This document shows positions 26,274 to 35,545 of a stretch of DNA of 64,000 nucleotides, in pieces. This DNA is from Sunxiuqinia sp963678245 (GTDB taxonomy: Bacteria > Bacteroidota > Bacteroidia > Bacteroidales > Prolixibacteraceae). The notes under the pieces were generated by a model. That model did no database searches and was not told the origin of the DNA. It saw only the letters and a program-made list of their open reading frames with translations. The stretch is taken from contig OZ223309.1 of the NCBI GenBank assembly GCA_965140765.1, forward strand, positions 1,798,001-1,862,000, written 5' to 3'. Position 1 is the first letter of the stretch; every line of letters starts with the position of its first letter. Both the position numbers and the translations under genes were made by a program.

Positions 26274-26300
26274 TAGTTTTGCCTACCAGTACCCACCAGT
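26274..26300 (+). promoter_or_regulatory. galT promoter with operator candidate 2
   Basis: TAGTTTTG (26274-26281) is an exact -7 box. Directly after it, at 26283-26300, is the inverted copy of the 18-nt operator (ACTGGTGGGTACTGGTAG on the minus strand), covering the expected transcription start. This shows that a TTG at 26279 lies in the promoter and is not a start codon. Confidence 0.7.
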
Positions 26301-26317
26301 TGGAAAAAGTAAGAAAT

Positions 26318-27367
26318 ATGAAAAAATTTAATAGTCTGGATCACCCGCATAAGCGGTTAAACCCTCTAACAAACGACTGGGTGTTGGTTTCGCCCCATCG
26401 TTCGAAAAGGCCCTGGCAAGGGCAAGTTGAGAAAGCAACAATTGATGAACGCCCTAAATACGATCCCACTTGCTATTTGTGTGCAGGGAATGAGAGGGCA
26501 GGAGGTCATAAGAATCCTGATTACAAAGGAACTTTTGTTTTCACCAACGATTTCAGTGCATTGCTAACTGATTCACCCAAAGGCGGCGTTGACGAAGGCA
26601 GCCTTTTTCAGGCAAAAAGCGAAACAGGCATTTGTAAAGTCATTTGTTTTAGTGATAATCATAGTTTGACGATTCCAGAGATGGAAGTAGCGGATATTCG
26701 TAAGGTAGTTGATGTTTGGTGTGAGCAGTTTGACGAGCTGGGCAGCACAGATTTTATAAACTATGTGCAGATCTTTGAAAACAAAGGATCTATTATGGGT
26801 TGTTCCAATCCTCATCCGCATGGGCAAGTTTGGTCTTCGTCAACTGTTCCGGTTGAGCCGGATAAAGAGTCGGTAACCCAAAAAGCCTATTTCGAGAAAA
26901 ATGGAAATACACTTTTAGGTGATTATCTGAAAGCTGAATTGGAAAAGAAAGAGCGGCTGTTAGCTGAAAATGATCATTTTGTGGCACTGGTTCCTTATTG
27001 GGCCGTTTGGCCGTTTGAAACAATGATCATCAGTCGTCGTCCGGTTCAAAATATTCTTCAATTAACCGATGAAGAAAAAGATGGTTTGGCGAATATTTAT
27101 AAGCAACTTACTGTGAAGTACGATAATTTATTTGAAACTTCATTTGCGTATTCAGCCGGATTACATCAGGCGCCAACCGACGGCAAAGATTATCCGGAGT
27201 GGCACTTGCACATGCATTTTTATCCACCCTTATTGCGTTCGGCCACAGTGAAAAAATTTATGGTGGGCTACGAAATGCTGGCTATGCCACAACGAGATAT
27301 TACAGCAGAGCAGGCAGCTCAGCGATTACGAGACTTGTCTGATATACATTATAAAAAAAATAAATAA
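26318..27367 (+). CDS. galT: Galactose-1-phosphate uridylyltransferase
   Basis: This 349-residue enzyme of the Leloir pathway swaps UMP between UDP-glucose and galactose-1-phosphate. It has CYLCAGNERAGG (zinc Cys pair), NPHPHGQVW with the nucleophilic His (about 165), and EWHLHMHFYPP near the end. ATG at 26318 is chosen because upstream in-frame codons lie inside the promoter and operator. It is followed 19 bp later by galK, so the two share a transcript. Confidence 0.95.
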   Translation: MKKFNSLDHPHKRLNPLTNDWVLVSPHRSKRPWQGQVEKATIDERPKYDPTCYLCAGNERAGGHKNPDYKGTFVFTNDFSALLTDSPKGGVDEGSLFQAKSETGICKVICFSDNHSLTIPEMEVADIRKVVDVWCEQFDELGSTDFINYVQIFENKGSIMGCSNPHPHGQVWSSSTVPVEPDKESVTQKAYFEKNGNTLLGDYLKAELEKKERLLAENDHFVALVPYWAVWPFETMIISRRPVQNILQLTDEEKDGLANIYKQLTVKYDNLFETSFAYSAGLHQAPTDGKDYPEWHLHMHFYPPLLRSATVKKFMVGYEMLAMPQRDITAEQAAQRLRDLSDIHYKKNK

Positions 27368-27386
27368 ATAAAAAAATTATAGACTT

Positions 27387-28676
27387 ATGACAAAAATTAA
27401 TCAATTAATTGAGAAAATAGATGGTGGAAATAATCCATTATTTCAGGAATTATACGGAACTAACAAATCAACGCTAACTGATCAAGCTGGTCGCTATGCG
27501 AGCTTGATGAGTGAGTTTGAGAAGACATATGGTTCTGATGATGTTGATCTGTTCAGTTCTCCGGGACGTACCGAAATTGGAGGAAACCACACCGATCATA
27601 ACTATGGTCGTGTATTGGCAGGTGCAGTCAATTTGGACATGGCAGCTGTTGCAGCTAAAAACGGAAGCAATACCATTCGGATTAAATCAGTTGGATATCC
27701 AGAATTTCAGGTTGATCTTTCAGATTTAAGTATTGACGAATCACAGTTTTATACTTCTTCGTCACTGGTAAAAGGTATTTGTGCCCGAATTAAAGAAGTG
27801 GGATACGAAATTGGTGGTTTTGATGCTTGCATTGATGGACGCGTACCAAAAGGTTCCGGGCTGAGTTCATCTGCTTCTTTTGAAGTATTGGTGGGAGCTA
27901 TTGTCAATAACCTGTTTAATGACGGAAAAATGGGGGGTGTCGAAAATGCAATCATCGGACAATGGGCTGAAAATAATTATTTCGGAAAACCTTGTGGTTT
28001 GATGGACCAAACAGCTTGCTCGGTTGGTGGCTTAATTACCATCGACTTTAAAGACCCTTCGAAACCAATTGTAAAAGAAGTGGACTTTGATTTTGTTTCT
28101 ACTGGCTTTTCACTGGTCATTACCGATGTTGGTGGCGGTCATGATGATCCTGCTTCACAAGCTGAATACGCTTCATTACCAACTGAGATGAAAGCTGTTG
28201 CCGCTGAACTTGGATCAGAGGTGTTGCGCGAAGTTACATTGGAACAAATCGTAGATAAAATTCCTGAAATTCGTAAAAAAACAGGTGATCGCGCTATTCT
28301 TCGAGCTTACCACTTCCAAGGAGATAATCAACGTGTTGTAGATCAGGTTGCCGCGTTGGAAAACAATGATTTCGAAGCATTCCTGAAAATGGTTGTTGAA
28401 TCGGGCTACAGCTCATACATGTATAATCAAAACATTTTTGATGTTGTTCATAAAGACGATCAAGTGGTGTCCTTAGGTTTGGCAATGAGCGAAATGGTGC
28501 TGAAAGGCTCAGGAGCATGGCGCGTTCACGGTGGTGGATTCGGTGGAACTATTCAGGCTTTTGTACCACAAGACAAACTGCAAGAGTACGTTAAAACACT
28601 GGAACATATTTATGGCAAAGGAAAATGTCATACCTTGTTCATCCGTTCAAAAGGATCAGTTAAGCTAGAACTATAA
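27387..28676 (+). CDS. galK: Galactokinase
   Basis: This 429-residue GHMP-family kinase makes galactose-1-phosphate from galactose and ATP. It has the galactokinase signature GRTEIGGNHTDHN (about 51-63), the ATP loop PKGSGLSSSASFE (about 153-165), the catalytic Asp in CGLMDQTACSVGG, and GGGFGGTIQAF near the C terminus. It is the second gene of galT-galK-permease and is somewhat longer than the enterobacterial enzyme. Confidence 0.95.
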   Translation: MTKINQLIEKIDGGNNPLFQELYGTNKSTLTDQAGRYASLMSEFEKTYGSDDVDLFSSPGRTEIGGNHTDHNYGRVLAGAVNLDMAAVAAKNGSNTIRIKSVGYPEFQVDLSDLSIDESQFYTSSSLVKGICARIKEVGYEIGGFDACIDGRVPKGSGLSSSASFEVLVGAIVNNLFNDGKMGGVENAIIGQWAENNYFGKPCGLMDQTACSVGGLITIDFKDPSKPIVKEVDFDFVSTGFSLVITDVGGGHDDPASQAEYASLPTEMKAVAAELGSEVLREVTLEQIVDKIPEIRKKTGDRAILRAYHFQGDNQRVVDQVAALENNDFEAFLKMVVESGYSSYMYNQNIFDVVHKDDQVVSLGLAMSEMVLKGSGAWRVHGGGFGGTIQAFVPQDKLQEYVKTLEHIYGKGKCHTLFIRSKGSVKLEL

Positions 28677-28706
28677 TTAGTAGAACTGATTATAAAACTA
28701 TACAAA

Positions 28707-29915
28707 ATGAGCAAAAACAAGTATTTGTTTCCATTGATAGTCATGTCGGCTTTATTCTTTATGATCGGCTTTATGACTACCATGAACAACTCGATGATTG
28801 ATTTTCTGAAAGAGGCTTTTAGATTGGATGCGCTTCCAAATGGTAAAATATTGAAGCAATTGCCAAATTCGTTTTTTTACGGAATCTATGCCTTGTCTAT
28901 TCCCATCGGTTTCCTAATTCACCGGATTGGGTATAAAAAAGGAGTGTTGTTGGGAGTCGGCTTGTTAACTGCCGGGGTTTTAATGTGTATTCCACTAGTC
29001 GCAATTGGTTATATCCCATTTCTTTTTGGCGTAGCCGTTTTTGCATTTGGTATCGTTATTTTACAAGTGGTTGCCAATCCTTATGTGAATGCACTCGGAT
29101 CCGAGAAAACAGCTGCTAGTCGTTTGACATTAGCCAATTTCCTAAATTCGGTTGCAACGGTTATTGCTCCTGTTTTTGTTTCATTGCTGATCATTTCGGA
29201 TACCGGAGCAATGGAACCTACTAAAGTACAAAAGCCATTTATCGTGTTGGCAGTCATTGCTGCAGTGATCCTAGTGCTTCTTTTCTTTATGAAACTTCCT
29301 GAAATAGAAGGTGAAGATAAAGACGTGGCTATGAAGCCAAAAAAATACAAATCGAGTGCATTTAAATATACACATGTTTGGTTAGGATCATTGGCAATTT
29401 TCTTTTACATGGGAGTAGAAATTGGCATCCCGAGTTTCTTCGCAGATTATACGAAGGAGTTGGGACTTAACTTGACGGTTGTTGAGCGTACCGATTGGCT
29501 GAAATATTATTGGGGAGGCTTAATGGTTGGACGACTTGCCGGTATTTTTATTCTACGGAAATTTACGGCACGTCAAATTCTTTCTCTCTGTGCTATTGGT
29601 GGAGCAATTTTAGTTGGTTCCTCACTTGTCCTTGGAGCAAACGCTTCACAATTGGCTCTGGTATTGTTTTTAGGAACCGGATTGTTCCATTCAATTATGT
29701 GGCCAACAATTTACAGCCTTGCTTTAGAAGATCTTGGACCTCACGCAAAGGTGGCATCAGGAGTCATCTCAACTTCAGTTATCGGTGCTGCTGTTCTCAC
29801 ACCAATGATGGGAGCAATACAAGATAACCTGGGGTTGGTTGCTGCCGTTAGTACAATGTTTGTTTATTATACCTATCTGATTTTCTTCGCCACAAAAGGT
29901 TCGAAAATTAGATAA
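28707..29915 (+). CDS. MFS sugar permease (FucP/GluP-like)
   Basis: This 402-residue protein has about twelve transmembrane helices and begins with LFFMIGFMTTMNNSMIDFLK. It also has the helix-4 pattern LQVVANPYVNALG typical of the fucose/galactose/glucose:H+ symporter family. It starts 30 bp after galK, so it is almost certainly the galactose or glucose/galactose importer of this operon. A strong terminator follows 22 bp after the stop. Confidence 0.92.
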   Translation: MSKNKYLFPLIVMSALFFMIGFMTTMNNSMIDFLKEAFRLDALPNGKILKQLPNSFFYGIYALSIPIGFLIHRIGYKKGVLLGVGLLTAGVLMCIPLVAIGYIPFLFGVAVFAFGIVILQVVANPYVNALGSEKTAASRLTLANFLNSVATVIAPVFVSLLIISDTGAMEPTKVQKPFIVLAVIAAVILVLLFFMKLPEIEGEDKDVAMKPKKYKSSAFKYTHVWLGSLAIFFYMGVEIGIPSFFADYTKELGLNLTVVERTDWLKYYWGGLMVGRLAGIFILRKFTARQILSLCAIGGAILVGSSLVLGANASQLALVLFLGTGLFHSIMWPTIYSLALEDLGPHAKVASGVISTSVIGAAVLTPMMGAIQDNLGLVAAVSTMFVYYTYLIFFATKGSKIR

Positions 29916-29937
29916 TACATACTACTCAATTAGGATG

Positions 29938-29969
29938 AAGGTCGGCAATTAAATTGTCGACCTTTTTTT
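29938..29969 (+). terminator. Terminator of the galactose operon
   Basis: Arms AAGGTCGGCAATT and AATTGTCGACCTT pair with one mismatch across a 1-nt loop and are followed by a T-run. Confidence 0.85.
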
Positions 29970-30073
29970 ATGAACTGTTTAACCCCGCGCCCAATTTTTT
30001 GCATTTAATCTCTCATTGGTCTTGACTTTTTAATAAAAATGATAACTTGCCTCGCAATAAACAGGTGCAATTT

Positions 30074-30982
30074 ATGTATGACATAATAGGTGATATACAT
30101 GGGCAGGGAAGCATGTTAAAAGATCTGCTCAAATCGATGGGATATAAAGTGCAAAAAGGTGTTTACAAGCACGAATCACGAAAAGCTGTTTTTTTAGGCG
30201 ACTTTATAAACCGCGGACCAGAAATTCTTGAAGCAGTAAGAACAGTAAGAGCAATGGTTGAAGCGGGTAATGCCTTAGCCATTCTTGGAAATCACGAGTT
30301 AAATGCAATTGTTTTTGAGTTGAAAGATAAAGCCGGGAAACCCTTGTTTAAGCGACTACTGAAATACCGAATGCCTCTAACTCAAACATTCAAAGAATTT
30401 GTTCATATTCCAGACGAATATAAAAGTCATATCAAATGGATGCGCACCCTTCCTATGTTTTTGGAACTGGATAGCATTCGGATTGTGCATGCGTGTTGGG
30501 ATGAACCAAGTATTAAAATCGTTAGGGATAATTATATCGAGGGACGATTGAAAAAGAGCGTACTCAAGCAGATTAGCAAAAATAGTAATGAAGTGTCGCA
30601 AGCTTTTTGGCAAACCTGCAAGGGGATTGACTTTAAACTTCCGAATGATTTATTAGTTTACGACGAAACAGGACAGGCTCATCGAAGATTTCGAACCAAG
30701 TGGTGGTTGAACCCCAAAGGGATGAAATTTCAGGATCTTTCGCTAGAGAGCCGATTTGATTTACCTGCGTATACTATTCCACCAGAGATTAGCGGAGAAC
30801 GCATTCCTTATGGAGAAGATGAGCCAATCGTATTTTTTGGCCACTATTGCCTGAAAAATGGCGATAATATTTTTACTTCAAACCTTTGTTGTCTGGATTC
30901 CTGTGTGAGTCGTAAGGGTAAATTAGCTGCTTATCGATGGTCAGGAGAAAAAAAATTGATTCCTGAAAATATTGTGAAATAG
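30074..30982 (+). CDS. Calcineurin-type metallophosphoesterase
   Basis: This 302-residue soluble protein has all metal-binding blocks: DIIGDIHGQ at the very N terminus, FLGDFINRGPE, ILGNHELNA, VHACW and FFGHYCL. The pattern is that of PrpE/ApaH-like phosphatases (protein phosphatases or dinucleoside tetraphosphatases). ATG at 30074 is preferred over a TTG nine codons earlier because the fold begins at DIIGDIHG. It stands alone and its substrate is unknown. Confidence 0.88.
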   Translation: MYDIIGDIHGQGSMLKDLLKSMGYKVQKGVYKHESRKAVFLGDFINRGPEILEAVRTVRAMVEAGNALAILGNHELNAIVFELKDKAGKPLFKRLLKYRMPLTQTFKEFVHIPDEYKSHIKWMRTLPMFLELDSIRIVHACWDEPSIKIVRDNYIEGRLKKSVLKQISKNSNEVSQAFWQTCKGIDFKLPNDLLVYDETGQAHRRFRTKWWLNPKGMKFQDLSLESRFDLPAYTIPPEISGERIPYGEDEPIVFFGHYCLKNGDNIFTSNLCCLDSCVSRKGKLAAYRWSGEKKLIPENIVK

Positions 30983-31161
30983 TCGATATTGTTGATAGTT
31001 TATTGAAAACTAGATGGCTAAATTTTTCTCGAAAATCAGTTCGAATAGTAATTCTAAATTTGGATTGATTTTTTTAATGTTTCCTATTGCAGAGAAAAAA
31101 AGAAAGTATATATTTGCAGAGCCTTTTGAAAATAGCATTTCACAAGGGGTTTAGAGAAAAA

Positions 31162-31235
31162 GGTGGCGTAGTTCAGTTGGTTAGAATATCGGCCTGTCAC
31201 GCCGAGGGTCGCGAGTTCGAGTCTCGTCGTCACCG
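31162..31235 (+). tRNA. tRNA-Asp (anticodon GTC), copy 1
   Basis: A 74-nt cloverleaf: acceptor arms GGTGGCG and CGTCACC, anticodon loop CTGTCAC with GTC, T-arm GCGAGTTCGAGTCTCGT, discriminator G. CCA is not encoded. It is identical to the copy at 31310, and the 12 bases before it (31150-31161) are identical too. Confidence 0.97.
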
Positions 31236-31309
31236 CAAGAAAAAGTTCTAAAATTATTAAAATAACATTTCTAAATGAGTGGATTTCTACTCAAATATTT
31301 AGAGAAAAA

Positions 31310-31383
31310 GGTGGCGTAGTTCAGTTGGTTAGAATATCGGCCTGTCACGCCGAGGGTCGCGAGTTCGAGTCTCGTCGTCACCG
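31310..31383 (+). tRNA. tRNA-Asp (anticodon GTC), copy 2
   Basis: This is an exact copy of the gene at 31162, offset by 148 bp, with the same 12-base leader TTTAGAGAAAAA. The two probably form one transcript. A short stem with a T-run right after it (GAGTGGCTTTTTTTG region) may end transcription. Confidence 0.97.
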
Positions 31384-31563
31384 CATTTTTAAGCTGCTCA
31401 AATCGAGTGGCTTTTTTTGTGTCGCTTGACTTGTATTATGTCTATTAGTGATTTAAGGACTCGCATTAAAATTATTTTATGAAGGTTCATGGAAAAAGAA
31501 TGTGAGTTTCCCCTGAGGGGGATAACCTATTTAAAATACTCTAACGATCTTTATTTAAACCCA

Positions 31564-32067
31564 ATGAGCAAAAAATTTATACACAAAAGCATAATTGTAA
31601 ATCCTATTGGTATGATTTATACGTCGCACACAACTATCGAAAATATGCCGATACAACCAGTAGGTGCCGCAGGAGTTGAAGGTGTGATTGAATTGAATAC
31701 TGATTTGACAGAAGGACTGGCAGGTCTTGATGGTTTTTCGAACTTGATTTTAATTTATCATCTGCATAAGGTTAATGGTTTTAAACTAACGGTGAAGCCA
31801 TTTATGGACGATAAGATGCATGGTGTTTTTGCAACTCGTTCACCGAAACGCCCCAATGCCATTGGAATTTCAATAGTGAAGCTGGTGAGGATAGTCGACA
31901 ATAAGGTTTATTTTGAAGGAGCAGATATGCTCAACGAAACGCCACTGATTGACGTCAAACCTTTTTTTAGACAAACTGACAACAGGACAGACGCAGTTTC
32001 GGGATGGTTGGATGAGAAAGACGAACTAAAAGCTCATAGCCACCGGTCAGACGACCGTTTTAAATAA
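31564..32067 (+). CDS. trmO: tRNA (N6-threonylcarbamoyladenosine-N6)-methyltransferase TrmO
   Basis: This 167-residue YaeB/TsaA-like protein methylates t6A37 of certain tRNAs. The family blocks are present: NPIGMIYTSH, VEGVIELN, LDGFSNLILIYHLHK, FATRSPKRPNAIGISIVKL and ETPLIDVKPF. ATG at 31564 places the conserved start a few residues in. An ATG at 31489 would add 25 unconserved residues and cannot be excluded. It lies just past two tRNA genes. Confidence 0.85.
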   Translation: MSKKFIHKSIIVNPIGMIYTSHTTIENMPIQPVGAAGVEGVIELNTDLTEGLAGLDGFSNLILIYHLHKVNGFKLTVKPFMDDKMHGVFATRSPKRPNAIGISIVKLVRIVDNKVYFEGADMLNETPLIDVKPFFRQTDNRTDAVSGWLDEKDELKAHSHRSDDRFK

Positions 32068-32117
32068 AAATAGAGGCGAGAAATAGGCTTATCAAAAGGT
32101 TGATCGTTCATTCATGG

Positions 32118-32150
32118 AAAAAAAAGCAGACCAATAGGTTGATCTGCTTT
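32118..32150 (-). terminator. Terminator of transaldolase gene
   Basis: On the minus strand AAAGCAGA pairs with TCTGCTTT (8 bp, inner CCTATTGG loop) and is followed by a run of T. It lies 23 bp past the talB stop. Confidence 0.75.
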
Positions 32151-32172
32151 CCTCTAACTCAATATTTTAAAA

Positions 32173-33129
32173 TTATAGCTTTTGGCTAATTTTATCTTCG
32201 AGCTTAATGATGTCGGCTGCAAATTTACGAATACCTTCCGATAGCTTCTCTGTAGCCATGGCATCTTCATTCAACATCCAGCGGAAATCCTTTTCGTCTA
32301 AGGAAATTTTAGATTCGTTGTAGTCGCCCAAGTCTTTTTTGCTCAACTTCTGTTTCAATTCGCCCTCCGTTTCTTCAAGTTCTTTCAATAGTTTCGGCGA
32401 AATAGTCAACAGGTCGCAACCTGCCAACTCTTTAATTTCTCCAATGTTTCGGAAACTGGCACCCATAACCTCCGTTTCATACCCATATTTCTTATAATAT
32501 TTGTAAATGTCAGTTACTGACAATACACCCGGATCTTCAATTGCAGGAATGTCGTCAACACCTCGGCTTTGTTTGTACCAGTCGTAAATACGCCCTACAA
32601 ATGGTGAAATCAACTGTACTTTAGCTTCTGCACAGGCAACAGCCTGAGCTTTAGTAAACAGTAGGGTTAAATTGCAATGAATATCTTCTTTCTCCAGAAT
32701 TTCTGCCGCTTTAATGCCTTCCCATGTTGATGCAATTTTAATCAGAATTTTTTCTTTCGGAATCCCGGCATCAGCATATAATTTAATGAGTTGGTGTGCT
32801 TTTTCCACCGTAGCATTGGTGTCAAACGATAGGCGGGCATCCACTTCTGTAGAAACGCGCTTTGGAACAATTTTCAGAATTTCAATACCAAAATTCACCG
32901 ATAGTTTATCCATGCATAAACTGAGCTGTTCCTCTTTATTTTCTGCGTTTTCTTTCGCATATACAATAGCCTGATCAATCAGGTTTTTATAACGATCATC
33001 GCCGGTAGCTGCTAAAATAAGAGACGGGTTGGTTGTTGCATCTCTTGGAGTAAAGGCTTTTATCGATTCAAAATCGCCGGTGTCTGCTACGACTACCGTC
33101 ATTTTTTTCAATTGTTCCAGTAAATTCAT
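32173..33129 (-). CDS. talB: Transaldolase
   Basis: This 318-residue TalB-type enzyme of the non-oxidative pentose phosphate pathway transfers dihydroxyacetone units. DATTNPSLILAA (N-terminal block), KILIKIASTWEGIKAAEILE with the Schiff-base Lys (about 132), and SPFVGRIYDWYK are diagnostic. The start at 33129 gives the standard TalB N terminus (MNLLEQLKKMTVVVADTGD). An in-frame codon 24 residues upstream adds unrelated sequence. Confidence 0.95.
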   Translation of the reverse strand: MNLLEQLKKMTVVVADTGDFESIKAFTPRDATTNPSLILAATGDDRYKNLIDQAIVYAKENAENKEEQLSLCMDKLSVNFGIEILKIVPKRVSTEVDARLSFDTNATVEKAHQLIKLYADAGIPKEKILIKIASTWEGIKAAEILEKEDIHCNLTLLFTKAQAVACAEAKVQLISPFVGRIYDWYKQSRGVDDIPAIEDPGVLSVTDIYKYYKKYGYETEVMGASFRNIGEIKELAGCDLLTISPKLLKELEETEGELKQKLSKKDLGDYNESKISLDEKDFRWMLNEDAMATEKLSEGIRKFAADIIKLEDKISQKL

Positions 33130-33294
33130 TTTTATTTTTATAATTGGGTTATTCCTTAGTAACAGATATTTGCCTGTATAGTTTATGTCGTTAACTTGCA
33201 TTATCTGTTTCCTACTTCAAACAAAACAAAGGGGTAAGTGTTGCTAAATGTTGGAAAGAACCAGTTTAAAAATACAAAAATCAAAACCGGACAT

Positions 33295-34695
33295 ATGTCA
33301 AAAACTCTCAGTACTAAAGAGAAGGCCGTTCATATAAATATAGATTCAGACTATTATGGGTCGATTGCAGAGATTGGTGGAGGCCAAGAAACAGCGCGAC
33401 ACCTTTTTCAGGCTGGAGGAGCTTCAAATACTGTTGCCAAAACAATTTCAGCATACGATAAAAGCTTTAGTGATCATTTTTACAATCAGGGTGCCCCAGC
33501 AAGATATGTAGCAGAAGACCGGGTGAAAAAGATGGTGGAATACGAATATAAAGAGTTACTAAAAATTCTGGATGATAAGATTGATCAAAAGTTTTTTGCA
33601 TTCGCGAACACCGTAGAAACCCTTAATTATAATAAAACCAACCAGGGAAACGGTTGGCTTGGAATGGCAATTGAGGGATCGGAACGTAATAATCCCAACC
33701 GCATTTTTGTGCATGTGAAGCTGCTCGAAAACGATACGATTCTACAGCAATATAGCCTTGGAAGCTTGGGAGTTAACTTGATTCATGGAGGATTATTTGA
33801 ATGGAAAGATCCTAGAAATATTTTATTGGCTCTGTTGGACAACCTTGGAACCGACCGATTGGAAGTAGATTATATTTATGTGGAAGGGCCAGACATGGAA
33901 TGGGTGGATAACCGCATCCTGAACCTGATGTTGGTTAATCATAACATGACTCCGGCAATCATGTTCGACAAGTCGGGCAAAGTACAACAGCCTTCCGACA
34001 TGTTGTATAAAAAGAATGTTTTGCTAATGCGTGGTAATTTTAGGCCCGTGACCAATTTGGTCATCGAATTTTTTGAAAAGAGCATGGATCTTTTTAAGCG
34101 CGATGAAGATTATAAACCAGATAACACCATTGCTTTTTGCGAAATTTCACTCAATAGCCTGATGCAAAATAAAAAGGTTGATGAAAAAGATTTTCTGCAA
34201 CGGGTAGATCTGCTCAATATGGTTGGACAAAGCGTGATGGTTTCTCGTTTTAGCCGTTATTTTGAGCTGGTTAATTATTTCACCCAGTTTCAAATGATTA
34301 AGCTACGAATTGCGATGGGAATGCCAACCTTCGATATGATTTTCGATAGCTCGTTATACACTGATCTTCGGGGAGGTTTACTCGAATCTATTGGTGCTTT
34401 ATTCCATGAAAATGTCAAGATTTACTTGTTTCCCTACATCAATCCAAAAACAGGAAAAGCCATTTATCCTGATGAGTCACATTTTTCGGGTTCAAAAAAA
34501 CTCTTATGGCAATACCTAAACGAAACACGCAAAGTTCTTCAACTAGAAGATTTGTCAGAACACGTCATTCAACACACGCCTGATCATATCACCGAAATGA
34601 TTCAAGCAGGAAATGAAGAGCTGAAAAACTATGTGCCAGAAAAAGCCTTTGTCCATATTAAAGAAAATCAGCTGTTTGGATTTGGCGGAGCGTAA
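33295..34695 (+). CDS. Conserved protein of unknown function (467 aa)
   Basis: This is a soluble, mixed alpha/beta protein without signal peptide or membrane segment. Early residues IAEIGGGQETARHLFQAGG resemble a glycine-rich turn, and there is a long helical middle. I could not place it in a family. ATG at 33295 is chosen because the upstream GTG-started extension lies in probable promoter sequence between divergent genes. It is divergent from transaldolase, with 165 bp between the starts, and followed by a GC-rich hairpin. Confidence 0.7.
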   Translation: MSKTLSTKEKAVHINIDSDYYGSIAEIGGGQETARHLFQAGGASNTVAKTISAYDKSFSDHFYNQGAPARYVAEDRVKKMVEYEYKELLKILDDKIDQKFFAFANTVETLNYNKTNQGNGWLGMAIEGSERNNPNRIFVHVKLLENDTILQQYSLGSLGVNLIHGGLFEWKDPRNILLALLDNLGTDRLEVDYIYVEGPDMEWVDNRILNLMLVNHNMTPAIMFDKSGKVQQPSDMLYKKNVLLMRGNFRPVTNLVIEFFEKSMDLFKRDEDYKPDNTIAFCEISLNSLMQNKKVDEKDFLQRVDLLNMVGQSVMVSRFSRYFELVNYFTQFQMIKLRIAMGMPTFDMIFDSSLYTDLRGGLLESIGALFHENVKIYLFPYINPKTGKAIYPDESHFSGSKKLLWQYLNETRKVLQLEDLSEHVIQHTPDHITEMIQAGNEELKNYVPEKAFVHIKENQLFGFGGA

Positions 34696-34735
34696 ATCTT
34701 CAGGAGAGTAGCAATATAGTGTATATGGAAGGATT

Positions 34736-34759
34736 CCCACATTCCGAAAGGAATGTGGG
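34736..34759 (+). terminator. Possible terminator hairpin
   Basis: A perfect 10-bp stem CCCACATTCC/GGAATGTGGG with a GAAA tetraloop lies 40 bp past the stop of the 467-residue protein gene. No T-run follows, so termination efficiency is uncertain. Confidence 0.5.
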
Positions 34760-34960
34760 ATAAGCTGATTTTCGAAGTAAATAATATCGAAAAAATTTAT
34801 ATCCTAACTCTTTTCTATCGCATATAGTATAATCAACTGAGATAGCGTACCTTTGTAATCTGGATTAAGTTTTCTCTAAACTTTCCATCAAAAAAAGGCA
34901 GCTTAAATAAATAATCGTTCCATGTTTCAGTGAAGCTGGGAATAACTAAAAAATGATATG

Positions 34961-35161
34961 ATGAATGCAGAATTTGATTTGAGTAACTGGAGCAGTGTAG
35001 CGAATGAGTTAAAAAGAAGATATCCCCATTTGACCAACGCTGATTTGATGTGGAGGCATGAAACCAAAAGAGATTTCTATAAAATGATCGCTTCCGAATT
35101 AGGAATGACGACTAATGAACTGGAACAAATCATTACACAGCTGGAAAGCAAAAAACAGTAA
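34961..35161 (+). CDS. Small CsbD-like stress protein
   Basis: This is a 66-residue, highly charged helical protein with NWSSVANELKRRYPHLTNADL in the first half, shared in style with CsbD/YjbJ-type general stress proteins (W...LK....LT..DL). The second of two adjacent ATG codons is used here. It is followed 88 bp later by a cold-shock protein gene, a combination that fits stress induction. The match to CsbD is by pattern only. Confidence 0.6.
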   Translation: MNAEFDLSNWSSVANELKRRYPHLTNADLMWRHETKRDFYKMIASELGMTTNELEQIITQLESKKQ

Positions 35162-35249
35162 ATCAGGAGGTAAGTTTTCGAAAAAAATGCGAAAATGATT
35201 TGTTTTCAAAATAAGTAACCGTATCTTTCGCCAAATTAATTTTATCAAG

Positions 35250-35441
35250 ATGAATAAAGGAACAGTTAAATTTTTTAATGAGTCGAAAGGCTTTGGTTTT
35301 ATTAAAGATGCCGAATCAACAAAAGAGTATTTTGTACACGCAAACGGATTAAAAGAAAACATCAGCGAAAATGATGAAGTAACTTTTGATTTGGAAGAAG
35401 GCAGAAAAGGATTAAATGCAGTCAATGTTAAACTAGCATAG
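35250..35441 (+). CDS. Cold-shock-domain protein (CspA family)
   Basis: This 63-residue OB-fold RNA/DNA-binding protein has RNP1 KGFGFI (residues 13-18) and RNP2 YFVHA (27-31). It is slightly shorter than E. coli CspA and acts as an RNA chaperone in this family. A clean terminator follows. Confidence 0.95.
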   Translation: MNKGTVKFFNESKGFGFIKDAESTKEYFVHANGLKENISENDEVTFDLEEGRKGLNAVNVKLA

Positions 35442-35467
35442 TTTAGGTTACAACCCATTTAAATTAC

Positions 35468-35495
35468 AAGCCTCGCTAATAGCGAGGCTTTTTTT
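35468..35495 (+). terminator. Terminator of the cold-shock gene
   Basis: A perfect 10-bp stem AAGCCTCGCT/AGCGAGGCTT with an AAT loop is followed by seven T. It is palindromic enough to serve the convergent helicase-like gene as well. Confidence 0.9.
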
Positions 35496-35545
35496 ATGCT
35501 TTAAAGTCTGATGACAGTTTCTTAATAAATCTGAGATTGATCTCT

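Noticed and set aside
26279..26317. TTG-started 13-residue N-terminal extension of galT
   Set aside because: It lies in the -7 box and operator candidate; the conserved GalT sequence begins after the ATG at 26318.
31489..31563. 25-residue N-terminal extension of TrmO
   Set aside because: The added residues carry no family pattern. It was not fully excluded, but the shorter start gives a normal TrmO length.
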